Below, in pieces: positions 1 to 7,921 of a DNA stretch of 13,042 bases. Location of the stretch: NCBI GenBank assembly GCA_029974855.1, contig JARKQO010000257.1, positions 1 to 13,042 on the forward strand, read 5' to 3'. Each line of letters opens with the position of its first letter. Positions within the stretch are counted from its first letter, which is position 1. Both the position numbers and the translations under genes were made by a program. The notes below the pieces were generated by a model that was not told where the DNA came from, did no database searches, and saw only the letters and a list, made by a program, of their open reading frames with translations. Source of the stretch: Eubacteriales bacterium. Its GTDB lineage: Bacteria > Bacillota_A > Clostridia > Christensenellales > Aristaeellaceae.

Positions 1-39
1 CGGGGCCTGGTCCCCGGGAGGATCGTCTGCGGTGGGCAC
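1..39 (-). CDS. 5' end of an unidentified gene downstream of gatB (partial)
   Basis: Only the first 13 codons are inside the window. They read MPTADDPPGDQAP from a GTG start at 37-39. The start is supported by a perfect AAGGAGG at 47-53, seven bases upstream of the GTG and just behind the gatB TAA stop (56-58). The 16-bp gap after gatB suggests it is the last visible gene of the gatCAB operon. The peptide is acidic and proline-rich and is too short to assign to a family. The call rests on the ribosome binding site and operon spacing alone. Confidence 0.5.
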   Translation of the reverse strand, partial: MPTADDPPGDQAP

Positions 40-55
40 CTTGTTTCCTCCTTCT

Positions 56-1510
56 TTAGTCCTTTAGGGCCTGTGTCAGCAGCTCCTCCAGCAGCAGGGG
101 GTCCGCCTTGCCCCGGGTCAAAGCCATGGCCTTGCCCATCAGGGCCTGCCGGGCATTGGTTTTGCCCCTCCGGTAGGCGGCCAAAACGGCGGGGTTTTCC
201 TCCAGGGCCCGGGTCACCGCCTGCCACAGCGCTTCTTCATCCTGTAGCAGCAGCAGGTCATGGTCCCGGGCGTATGCGCCCGGATCAAAATCTTCATCAA
301 ACAGCGCCCCCAAAATCCGCTTCCCTGTGGAGCTGTTCACCTGGCCCCGGGTCAGCAAATCGCTGAGCGCCGCCAAGCGCCGGGGGGCCATGGGCAAGGC
401 CTCCGCCTCTTCCTCCAGCTGGCTTTGGCGAGACAACAACGCAAGGACCTCCCCCAGCAGCAGGTTGGCCACCGAGGCGGGGCTTTCCGCCAGGCCGGCA
501 GCCTCCTCAAAATAGTCCGCCAGCCAGCGCCGGGCGGTAAGCTGCTCCGCCGCGTAGGGGGAAAGGCCGAAATGGCCCACGAACCGCTCTCTCCGGGCAT
601 CCGGCAAGGCGGGAAGGCCGGCCCGGAGGGCTTGCAGCTCTTCCTGGGGCAAAAACACCCGGGGCAGGTCCGGCTCGGGAAAAAAGCGGTATTCCTCGCT
701 GCTTTCCTTGGGCCGCATGGCCTGGGTGAGTCCCGTTTTGGGGTCATAGCGGCGGGTTTCCAAAAGGATGGGCTCGCCCCGCCTTAACGCTTGGGCCTGG
801 CGCAGGGCCTCCGCCTCGATGGCCCGCTCCACGCTTTGGAAGGAGTTGAGGTTTTTGATTTCCGTGCGCACCCCCAAGGGCTCCCCGGGAAGGCGAAGGC
901 TCAGGTTCACATCGCAGCGCAGGCTTCCCTCGTTCATTTTGCAGTGGCTGACCCCCGCGTAGGTCAGCACCGCCCGGAGCTCCCGCAGGTAGGCCGCAGC
1001 CTCCCGGGGGCTTCTTACATCCGGCTGGGTCACGATCTCCACCAGCGGCACCCCGCAGCGGTTCATATCCAGCAAGGACCCCCGCTCCCCGTCGTGGAGC
1101 AGCTTTCCCGCGTCCTCCTCCATATGGATCCGGGCGATGCCCACGGCCTTGGGTCCCCCTTCGGCCTGGATCACAAGCCGCCCCCCCTGGCATAGGGGAT
1201 GAAAAAACTGGCTGATTTGGTAGCCCTTGGGCAAATCCGGGTAGAAGTAATGCTTCCGGTCAAAGGCGCTGAGGGGATGGACCGTGGCCTGAAGGGCCAG
1301 CCCCGCAAGGGCCGCCAGGCGCACCGCCTCCCGGTTCAGCACCGGCAGCGCCCCGGGCAGGCCCATGCACACCGGGCACACCTGGCTGTTGGGCTGGGCC
1401 CCAAAGGCGGTGGCGCAGCCGCAAAACATCTTGGTCCGGGTGGCCAGCTGCACATGGGTCTCCAGGCCGATCACCATCTGGTAGGGGGCAAGCCGCTCCT
1501 CAAGGCCCAT
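56..1510 (-). CDS. gatB: Aspartyl/glutamyl-tRNA amidotransferase subunit B (GatB)
   Basis: GatB is the tRNA-binding and kinase subunit of the cytoplasmic GatCAB complex. It phosphorylates the misacylated Glu-tRNA(Gln) or Asp-tRNA(Asn) and passes ammonia from GatA onto it. The 484-residue product has the usual family length. Visible hallmarks are VIGLETHVQL near the N-terminus, a zinc-type Cys set (C30, C32, C45, C48), FDRKHYFYPDLPKGYQ (83-98), HMEEDAGK (129-136), DMNRCGVPLVEIV (148-160) and CKMNEGSLRCDVN (190-202). A YqeY-like C-terminal tail ends in a TRGKADP motif. The ATG at 1508-1510 is chosen because the conserved region begins right after it and GAAGGGGGGCGAAGG precedes it; the 53 upstream in-frame codons are gatA sequence in another frame. 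The start overlaps the gatA stop by 11 bases, which suggests translational coupling. Stop is TAA. It looks intact although gatA upstream is interrupted. Confidence 0.95.
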   Translation of the reverse strand: MGLEERLAPYQMVIGLETHVQLATRTKMFCGCATAFGAQPNSQVCPVCMGLPGALPVLNREAVRLAALAGLALQATVHPLSAFDRKHYFYPDLPKGYQISQFFHPLCQGGRLVIQAEGGPKAVGIARIHMEEDAGKLLHDGERGSLLDMNRCGVPLVEIVTQPDVRSPREAAAYLRELRAVLTYAGVSHCKMNEGSLRCDVNLSLRLPGEPLGVRTEIKNLNSFQSVERAIEAEALRQAQALRRGEPILLETRRYDPKTGLTQAMRPKESSEEYRFFPEPDLPRVFLPQEELQALRAGLPALPDARRERFVGHFGLSPYAAEQLTARRWLADYFEEAAGLAESPASVANLLLGEVLALLSRQSQLEEEAEALPMAPRRLAALSDLLTRGQVNSSTGKRILGALFDEDFDPGAYARDHDLLLLQDEEALWQAVTRALEENPAVLAAYRRGKTNARQALMGKAMALTRGKADPLLLEELLTQALKD

Positions 1511-3068
1511 GGCCTTCGCCCCCCTTCGCCGCCAGCTCATAGGGCCGCTTTCCCGGGGCCAGGGGATAGGCCGCCTCATAGGCATGGGCCAAAGCCAGCA
1601 GCCGGGGCAAGCCCTTTTTGGCTCCCAGGAGACCGATACCCAACGGCAGCCCCTGGGGAACCAGGGCACAGGGCAGCGAAATCTCCGGCAGGCCTGTCAG
1701 CGCCGCCAGCACCCCGAACCGGTCCCCCTGGAACCCCGCCATGGGGTCCTCCCGGGTCGCCTCCAGAAGCCCCGCCACCTGGGACACTACCGGCAGCAGC
1801 AGCCCGTCGCAGCCCTCCAGGGCCTGGGCGGCCTCCCGGCCCAAGGCCTCCTTCAGGGCCCAGGCCCGTTCATAGGAAAGGCCGCCCTCCCGGCCCAGCA
1901 CATAGCCCCCCAGCAGCACCCGGCGCTTCACCTCCCGGCCAAAGCCCTCCTGCCGGGACCCAGCGCACAGCGCCTCCCATTCCCCGTTTTCCCGGGCCCG
2001 GCGCCCGTAGCGGACGCCGTCGAACCGGGCCAGGTTGCTGCTGGCCTGGGCGCTGCTGAGCACATAATAGGCCCACAACCCCTGGGGTAGCGTGGGAATG
2101 GACACCGGCTTCATTTCCGCCCCCAGGGCCAGCCAGCGGGGAAAAGAGTCCCGTAAACCCCGGAGCACCTCCGGACCCAGGCCCCCTTCCCGTTCCAAAT
2201 CCTCCGCAAGCTCCGGCTCCCAGCACTCCTTGGGCAGCCCCAGCACCACGCCTGTGAGCGGCGCGGAAGGGAAGGCCCGTCCCAGCGTTCTGATCTCCCG
2301 TAGAAAATCCGCCTCCAAATCACCGCGGGAGGTAGCGTCCTTGGGGTCCTGGCCGGCGATGACGTTCATCACCATGGCCGCGTCATAGGCGGTTTTGCCC
2401 AGGGGCCCGGCCTGGTCCAAGGAGCTGGCAAAGGCCACCAGGCCGTAGCGGCTCACGGTGCCCTAGGCGGGCCGCACCCCCGCCACCCCGCAATGGGAAG
2501 CGGGCTGCAAGATGCTGCCCCCTGTATCGGTGCCCAAAGCCGCCGGGGCCATCCCCGCCGCCACCGCCGCCGCGGAACCGCCGGAAGAGCCCCCGGGGGT
2601 ACGGCTGTGGTCCCAGGGGTTCCGGGCCGGACCCCAAAGGCCGGTCTGGGTAGTCCCTCCCATGGAGAACTCATCCTGGTTCAGCCTGCCCAGCAGCGGC
2701 ATGCCCGCTCCCCGGAGCCTGGCTACCACCGTGGCGTCATAGGGGGCCACAAAATCCGCCAGCATGCGGCTGGCGCAGGTGCAGCGCCATCCCTTCACCA
2801 GCAGGTTGTCCTTCAAGGCGATGGGCACCCCCTCCAGGGGGGACAGGGGCCGCCCCTCCCGCCGCCGGGCGTCGGAGGCCCGGGCCTCCCGGAGCGCCTC
2901 CTGGGGATACGCCTCCAGATAGGCGTTCAGGGCGGGGTTCTGGGCGGCGATGCTGTCCAGATAGGCCTGGACGATCTCCAGGGAGGAAAGCTCTCCCCGC
3001 TCCAGGAGGCGACACAGCTCCGCCACGGTTTTCCCGCAGATGTCTCCCCAGGCTTCCAGGCTCCCCAC
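1500..3068 (-). pseudogene. gatA: Aspartyl/glutamyl-tRNA amidotransferase subunit A (GatA), interrupted by an in-frame amber codon
   Basis: GatA is the glutamine-hydrolysing amidase subunit of GatCAB. The N-terminal 201 residues contain the amidase-signature triad Lys86 (ALKDN), cis-Ser161 (GGSSGGS) and nucleophile Ser185 (DTGGS), with the family's 75- and 24-residue spacings. Codon 202 is TAG. The frame then continues in register with SRYGLVAFASSLDQ, ASSNLARFDGVRYG and EGFGREVKRR to a TGA at 1500-1502. Full length would be about 522 codons against about 485 usual. The start is GTG at 3066-3068, three bases after the gatC stop, with GGAG just upstream; no better ATG exists. The C-terminal piece could restart at a GTG (2454-2456), but no convincing ribosome binding site precedes it. 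Possible explanations are a recent nonsense mutation, amber readthrough, a split gene, or a sequencing error. The otherwise intact sequence argues against old decay. Confidence 0.85.
2463..2465 (-). other. gatA: In-frame TAG within gatA at a conserved Tyr position
   Basis: On the minus strand the codons read GTG CGG CCC GCC TAG GGC ACC GTG AGC CGC TAC GGC. The family consensus at this point is [11 protein letters not shown], so TAG stands in for Tyr and is one base from TAC or TAT. The frame is identical on both sides, so there is no frameshift. Confidence 0.9.
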
Positions 3069-3071
3069 CCC

Positions 3072-3371
3072 CTACTCCAACACTCCGGGCAGCTGAATGA
3101 ACCGCCCGGCGGCCCTGGGGGCGTTGGCCAGGACCAAAGCCAAGGGCAGGCTTTCCTGGGGAGTGTCCGGCCGCAGGCAGGATAGAGCCGAATGCTCTGG
3201 CAGAGCAGGGCTTTCCGGCAGCTCCGCCGGGGCTTGCGCACCCTCTCTTTGGTCCAGGAACCGCAGCAGCGACCCCAGGGACCGGGCCATGTCCTGCCGC
3301 TCCTGAGGGTCCATGGCCAGCATGGCCTGGGCAGCCAGCCTTTCCAGCTCTTCCCCGGACATTCCCTTCAT
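3072..3371 (-). CDS. gatC: Aspartyl/glutamyl-tRNA amidotransferase subunit C (GatC)
   Basis: GatC is the small subunit that wraps around GatA and stabilises the GatA-GatB interface. The product is 99 residues, typical for the family. The N-terminus (SGEELERLAAQAMLAMDPQE) matches the usual helical start. The C-terminus has the family pattern LRPDTPQES followed by ANAPRAAGRFIQLPGVLE. The ATG at 3369-3371 is chosen because GGGAGG lies seven bases upstream; a second ATG three codons later is possible. The stop is TAG at the normal family C-terminus, which suggests TAG does terminate here. It is the first gene of the gatCAB operon, and gatA follows almost without a gap in the same reading frame. 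Confidence 0.92.
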   Translation of the reverse strand: MKGMSGEELERLAAQAMLAMDPQERQDMARSLGSLLRFLDQREGAQAPAELPESPALPEHSALSCLRPDTPQESLPLALVLANAPRAAGRFIQLPGVLE

Positions 3372-3419
3372 CCGCCTTCCTCCCGTTGGGGTGATAGGGC
3401 TGTATTCGCTCCTGAAACC

Positions 3420-3447
3420 AGCATACCACATCGGCGGCTTCTGTCAA
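3420..3447 (-). promoter_or_regulatory. Sigma-A promoter for gatCAB
   Basis: On the minus strand there is a perfect TTGACA (3442-3447), a 16-bp spacer and TATGCT (3420-3425), preceded by TGG as an extended -10. The predicted transcript would start near 3413, about 40 bases before the gatC ATG. Confidence 0.7.
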
Positions 3448-3509
3448 TCCTTGCCTGCGCTTGTTTCCAGGATGGTTTCTTTCGGTGGTTTATTTCCCGG
3501 CTTAGGCAA

Positions 3510-3536
3510 CGAAGGAGAGCAACATGCTCTCCTTCG
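3510..3536 (-). terminator. Perfect 12-bp hairpin behind the surface-protein gene
   Basis: The left arm CGAAGGAGAGCA (3510-3521) is followed by a 3-base loop ACA and an exactly complementary right arm (3525-3536). It lies 32 bases past the TAA of the large minus-strand gene and upstream of the gatC promoter, so termination of that transcript is the natural reading. No clear U-run follows on the minus strand (TTGCCTAAG), so it may instead be a 3' end stabiliser or a Rho-independent terminator of atypical form. Confidence 0.55.
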
Positions 3537-3568
3537 CCGCCGCTATGGCATGGGAAACCGTATTTGGG

Positions 3569-6500
3569 TTATGCGTCCGGCTGGTCCTTGCCCTCGGCGC
3601 TCTGGTAGCGCTGGGTTCTGCTCACCCGGCGGGCCTGGTCGGTCCCGCTGCCCTGGCCCACAGGCTGGGCAAAGGGGTTGCCGGCCCTGGCCGCCTCCCC
3701 GCCAGGCTGAACCGTTCCGGTGGCCTGGGGAGCGCTTCCGGGTTGAACCGGAGCCTGCCCCACCGGCCGGGCGTAGGGGTTCTGCCCTCCCGGCGCCGTG
3801 GGGGCGGCCGGGGCTCCGAATACGCTTTGGTTGCTGGGGGCCGCTCCTGTGGTTCCCGTGGCTGTGGGGGGCTGCATGGGCCGCCCGTAGGGGGCCTGGG
3901 CGCCGCCCGGCGCTCTGGTGGCATTGGGCTGGCTGGGCTGGCCCTGCTGGGTTCCCCCCAAAGGAGGCGCGGCCACGGCCCGCCGGGCATAGGGGCTCTG
4001 GGCGGCCGGCCCCTGGCCTGGCCTGGCCTGGGTTCCCGCCGCCGCGCCCGGGGCGGCGGTACCGGCCCTGCGGTTGGCGGCGGCCGCTTTGGCGGCAGCC
4101 TTGCGCTTCTTGTTCTGGTTCAGGGCATAGGCGTATACGCCGCCCGCGCCGCCCATCAGCAGGATGGCCGCGCCGATGACGCCCCAGGGGCTGGAGTCGG
4201 TCTGGGTCTCCTTGCTCTCGTCGTCATAGTTGATGGGGATCATGGTGCCGATCACAAAGGTATCGGTGGGAACCACGCTGGCGCTGGGGTCGGGCCCGAT
4301 GCTGGGAACCGGCGTGGCATAGGGGTTGAAGGGCTCGTAGCTGGCGTTCAGGCCGCCGGTGTTGGGGTTCTTCCAGGTGCCCACGTTCCAGTCCTCCATG
4401 GAGATGATGCCCCCGCTGGAGGTGCCTGTGGACCCGCCGGAGCTGCCCGAGCTGCCGGTGCTGCCGGTGCTGCCCGAGGTTCCGGTGCTGCCGCTGGAGG
4501 AGCTCTTGAGCCCTTGCAGATACTCGTTGCTGTTGAGGAAGCTGCTGAGCTCCGTCAGGTTCAGCACATGGAGGTAGTCCCCGTGGACCCAGCCCACGGT
4601 ACCGGACTGGTTCACATTGTACCAGGTGACGCCGTTCACCTGCCTGGTGCCCAGCACCAGCATGAAGGCGTATTGGTTCAGGGTCTTGATCTTGGTGCCG
4701 TTGGGGGTCTGGCGGAAGTTGACGGACTTGGTGGCATAGGCGTAACTGGACTTGGCGTAGGGGTCGTAGGGCTGCGGGGTGGCGGCGGCGGTGGGGGTGG
4801 GCTTCACCAGGCTGTCCTGGTAGGCCTTCACCTCCGCGTCGCTGAGCTTGCGCAGCTGGTCCAGGCGGATATAGCCCATCTGGCCGTTATAGGTGCTGAT
4901 GTGCCAGCCCATGCCCTGGTGATAGAGCTGCCCGCTCACATACACCACCGTGTCGATGGGCAGGTAGGCCTTGGCCTCGGCATACTCGTCGGTCACATTG
5001 CGCAGCGGCACGCCGCTGCCCACGGTGATGTAGTACCCGGTGAGCTGCGCGGGCTCCTGGGTGGGTTTGGGAGTGGGGGGGGGAGCGTGGTCCTTGTTAT
5101 ACTGGTCGATGATGGCCTGGGCCTCTGCGTCGGTGATATGCTTGAGGGCGCTGTCGGGCACCACGCCGCTTTTGCGGTCCTCTCCCAGTTCCATCCGGGC
5201 GCTGCTCCACAGGATGTTGTCCTGATTAAACTGGCCGTTGATATACAGCAGCGTGTCCTTGGGCAAGGTGGCGAAGATGGTTTCATCCTTCATTTGGGCG
5301 TCCTTGCGCAAAGCCGTCTGGTCCAGGGTCAGGGCATAGCCGATGTACACCTTGGACTTCTGGTAGCGGAAGGTCACCGTGGCGGGGGTAGCCACCCCCA
5401 GGGCGTCCACCGTAACCTCCGCCCAGGTGGCGCTGCCCTCTGCGGGCACATAGCCCGTGGGTACCAGGCTGGCGTCCGGGGCGATGGGGTGGGTTCCCGT
5501 GGTCAGGGGGATTTGCTGGGGAATGGCGATGGCCTTGTTGTCGGTGTCCACATACTGCACCGTCACCGTGGCCGGGGGCGCGTCATAGCGGAAGATCACC
5601 TCCGCCGGAGCGGCCACGCCCTGGGCGTCCACCTGGACGGGGACCACAGCGGGGGAATCCTTGCTGAGGGTGAACCCCGTGGGTACCAGGCCCGCCTGGG
5701 GCTCAATGGAGTGGCTGCCCTGTTCCAGCGGAATTTGCTGGGGCGGGGCGATGTCCCGGTCGGCGGTATTGCGGTAATAGACCGTCAAGGTGGCCTTGTT
5801 GGCCTCATAAGTAAAGGGTATCGTGGCGGGGTCCGCATTGCCCTGGGCGTCCACCCGCACCAGCACCTGGGAGGGGCTGCCCGCCTGGAGGGTATAGCCC
5901 GTGGGTACCAGGCTGGGATCGGGCTCCACCAAGGTTTCCCCCTGGGGCAAGGTCAAGGTTTGCTTATCCGCGATGGTGGCTCCCAAGGTGTCCCTGTACT
6001 CCACCGTTACGGTGCCCTTGAGCTGCTCATACACAAAGTTTACGGTGGAGGGGCTGGCGTTGCCCTGGTCGTCAATGGTTACGGGAATCCGGGTCTGAGC
6101 CCCCTGCTGGAGCACATAGCCCTGGGGCAGGTCGGCGGGAATGGGCTCCACCTCATAGGTGCCCGGGGCCTGCTCCACGGTTTGGGGCGTGGCGATATCC
6201 TGCTGCTCGGTATTCACATAGCGGATGGTATAAGAACCCTTCACCGCCGCCTTTTGCATGGCGAAGGTCACGGTGGTGGGGGTGGCCCTGCCATCGGCGG
6301 AGACCTCCACCATGACGCTGGAATCCCCTACGATGGTATAGCCGGGCACAGCCGCCGGGTTGGCGGCCACCGGGGTCTGCCCGCCCACGGCGCAGGTGGC
6401 CGATTCCGTATACAGCACATGGGCCCGGTCATCCGCGTCCACATAGCTCACCAGCACGTCGATATGGGTGGGGGGCTGGGTTTCCGTTCCCGGCACAGGG

Positions 6501-7822
6501 CTGGGCTGGTTGTAGTTGTGGTTGTCGCTGTCCTCCTGGGAAAGCAAAGTTACAAACCGCTGCACCACATAGCACTCCGTGCCGTTGTAGTTGATCTGGT
6601 ACCACTGCTCTTCATTGGCGCTGAGGGAGCCGATGACCCATACATATACGTCTTTTCGCACCCCGGACGCGGCCTTGGCACTGCCCACCCTGGGCTCGGT
6701 GCGGAAGTTCACATCGTTGGTGTTGGTCATGCCGTAGAGGCCGATGGGGGTGATCTGGGTGTCCGGGGTCTCCGGCTCCACGGGCTCCTCCGGCTCTGTC
6801 GGCTGCTCGGGTTCTACGGGCTGCTCCGGCTCCTGGGGCTCCTCCCACTTCGGCTTGAAGTGGAAGGAAATCTCCCAGGGATCCGTATTGCCCTGGCTGT
6901 CCACCGTCACCTTCTGGGAGGAGGGGCTCTCCGGGCTCAGGTCATATCCATCGGGGATGAACTCCGGCACCACGTTATGGGGGCCTTCTCCCCGCAATTC
7001 CTGCGCTCGGGGCTCAGCCAGGGGTTGGTCGTCCATGCCCAAATAGTGTACGGTAACAGACCCCTTCACCTCCTGGACTACGGGAGCGGTGAAGGTGAAC
7101 ACCACGGGGTTGGGATAGGCGTTGCCCTGTTCGTCCACAGTCACATACTGGCTTTCCATATCCACGGTATAGCCCGGGCGCAGCTGGCCCACTTGGTCCC
7201 AGTCCACGCTGATGACGTTGTCCTGGTTATACAGGCAGGGCGCCGACGTGCTGTAAAACTCGCCCTGATCATCGATATACAGAACCTGTACCCACACGGG
7301 CTCAGGCTGGACCGGAGGTTCCGGCTCCACAGGCTGCTCCGGTTCCACGGGCCGCTCGGGCTCCACCGAGGGCTCCGGCAGGGGCATGGGCAGGCTGGAG
7401 AGGTACAAAGGATACCAACCCACCTCCACCCCGTCCTGATAGACGATGATGCGGGTGCTGAAGCCGTTAAAATCCTCGGCTGGTACCAGATCCACAGGGG
7501 AGTAGTTGGCAGGGCCATAGGTGTAAAGGCTACCGGGAGGGAGCAGAATTTCTATGGTGGGGGGTATACCCATGGTAAAGGCCTCCGCCGGAAGGGTTGC
7601 CCAATAGACCGGGGCTTCCCCGTTCAGCCCCGGCATCACCTGGAGGCTCAGGGGGGTCCCGTCCGTGCCCTGATAATAGAGCATCAAAGTGGGCAAGGTG
7701 GTCAAATCCGGCGCGGCGGTTGCCGCTGCTCCCAGCGGCATCGCAAGCTGCGCTACCAACAGCAGCAACAGCATGGCCCAAGCGCCCAAGCGTCGAAATG
7801 TGGGAACGATGGAACGGCTCAT
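3569..7822 (-). CDS. Large exported, membrane-anchored MucBP-like / SH3-like repeat protein
   Basis: I recognise the domain types but not a named protein. The 1417-residue product starts at the ATG 7820-7822, behind AAGGAGG, which gives a clean signal peptide (residues 1-37, RR then a Leu-rich core ending AAATAA). In order: an unassigned domain (38-165); a Pro-Glu spacer; two MucBP-like beta units (176-246, 254-323); a second Pro-Glu spacer; an SH3-like domain (361-428, NFRTEP); five more MucBP-like units (453-820); three SH3-like domains (825-900, 926-1002, 1025-1101); a Ser/Gly linker (1107-1138); one membrane helix (about 1212-1234) followed by KKRK; and a 175-residue tail rich in Pro, Ala, Gly and Gln. 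MucBP and SH3 modules in known proteins bind glycans or peptidoglycan, so adhesion or wall attachment is likely. The positive-inside rule puts the tail in the cytoplasm. No LPxTG motif is seen. It has its own promoter and a hairpin behind it, so it is probably monocistronic. Confidence 0.88.
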   Translation of the reverse strand: MSRSIVPTFRRLGAWAMLLLLLVAQLAMPLGAAATAAPDLTTLPTLMLYYQGTDGTPLSLQVMPGLNGEAPVYWATLPAEAFTMGIPPTIEILLPPGSLYTYGPANYSPVDLVPAEDFNGFSTRIIVYQDGVEVGWYPLYLSSLPMPLPEPSVEPERPVEPEQPVEPEPPVQPEPVWVQVLYIDDQGEFYSTSAPCLYNQDNVISVDWDQVGQLRPGYTVDMESQYVTVDEQGNAYPNPVVFTFTAPVVQEVKGSVTVHYLGMDDQPLAEPRAQELRGEGPHNVVPEFIPDGYDLSPESPSSQKVTVDSQGNTDPWEISFHFKPKWEEPQEPEQPVEPEQPTEPEEPVEPETPDTQITPIGLYGMTNTNDVNFRTEPRVGSAKAASGVRKDVYVWVIGSLSANEEQWYQINYNGTECYVVQRFVTLLSQEDSDNHNYNQPSPVPGTETQPPTHIDVLVSYVDADDRAHVLYTESATCAVGGQTPVAANPAAVPGYTIVGDSSVMVEVSADGRATPTTVTFAMQKAAVKGSYTIRYVNTEQQDIATPQTVEQAPGTYEVEPIPADLPQGYVLQQGAQTRIPVTIDDQGNASPSTVNFVYEQLKGTVTVEYRDTLGATIADKQTLTLPQGETLVEPDPSLVPTGYTLQAGSPSQVLVRVDAQGNADPATIPFTYEANKATLTVYYRNTADRDIAPPQQIPLEQGSHSIEPQAGLVPTGFTLSKDSPAVVPVQVDAQGVAAPAEVIFRYDAPPATVTVQYVDTDNKAIAIPQQIPLTTGTHPIAPDASLVPTGYVPAEGSATWAEVTVDALGVATPATVTFRYQKSKVYIGYALTLDQTALRKDAQMKDETIFATLPKDTLLYINGQFNQDNILWSSARMELGEDRKSGVVPDSALKHITDAEAQAIIDQYNKDHAPPPTPKPTQEPAQLTGYYITVGSGVPLRNVTDEYAEAKAYLPIDTVVYVSGQLYHQGMGWHISTYNGQMGYIRLDQLRKLSDAEVKAYQDSLVKPTPTAAATPQPYDPYAKSSYAYATKSVNFRQTPNGTKIKTLNQYAFMLVLGTRQVNGVTWYNVNQSGTVGWVHGDYLHVLNLTELSSFLNSNEYLQGLKSSSSGSTGTSGSTGSTGSSGSSGGSTGTSSGGIISMEDWNVGTWKNPNTGGLNASYEPFNPYATPVPSIGPDPSASVVPTDTFVIGTMIPINYDDESKETQTDSSPWGVIGAAILLMGGAGGVYAYALNQNKKRKAAAKAAAANRRAGTAAPGAAAGTQARPGQGPAAQSPYARRAVAAPPLGGTQQGQPSQPNATRAPGGAQAPYGRPMQPPTATGTTGAAPSNQSVFGAPAAPTAPGGQNPYARPVGQAPVQPGSAPQATGTVQPGGEAARAGNPFAQPVGQGSGTDQARRVSRTQRYQSAEGKDQPDA
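4409..4504 (-). repeat. Ser/Gly/Thr low-complexity linker coding repeat
   Basis: This stretch encodes residues 1107-1138 of the surface protein, built from SSG, GST and SGS units. At DNA level it is a run of imperfect 9- to 12-base GCTGCCGGT-like units, a tract prone to length change by slippage. It sits between the last SH3-like domain and the pre-membrane region, which fits a flexible spacer. Confidence 0.7.
5363..6241 (-). repeat. Four tandem MucBP-like repeats, 222-225 bp period
   Basis: Residues 528-598, 603-672, 677-746 and 751-820 of the surface protein align by eye on the pattern VxYxxTxxxxIAxPQ, then xxVPTGYxL, then VxVDAQGxAxPAxxxFxY. The plus-strand word GTACCAGG recurs at 5461, 5683 and 5905, exactly 222 bases apart, so similarity extends to the DNA. 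More divergent units lie upstream at protein residues 176-246, 254-323 and 453-523. Confidence 0.85.
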
Positions 7823-7892
7823 ACAGATTCCTCCTTCTATCACCAGAGCGTACGGCGGGGCACACCCGAAGCGTTTCACCTGAGATTCCTTC

Positions 7893-7921
7893 ATTGTATC
7901 GGTAGTTCAAGGGCTTGTCAA
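7893..7921 (-). promoter_or_regulatory. Sigma-A promoter for the surface-protein gene
   Basis: On the minus strand, TTGACA (7916-7921), a 17-bp spacer and TACAAT (7893-7898) form a near-perfect housekeeping promoter. Predicted transcription starts near 7886, leaving a leader of about 64 bases before the ATG. Confidence 0.8.

Noticed and set aside
1199..2090. Plus-strand open frames of 193-286 codons opposite gatB and gatA
   Set aside because: These are proline-rich shadow frames without start signals; the minus-strand genes are firmly identified.
2463..2465. Pyrrolysine insertion at the gatA TAG
   Set aside because: No pyl genes are in the window, GatA is not a known pyrrolysine protein, and gatC ends naturally at TAG. 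It is kept only as something to check, not as a call.
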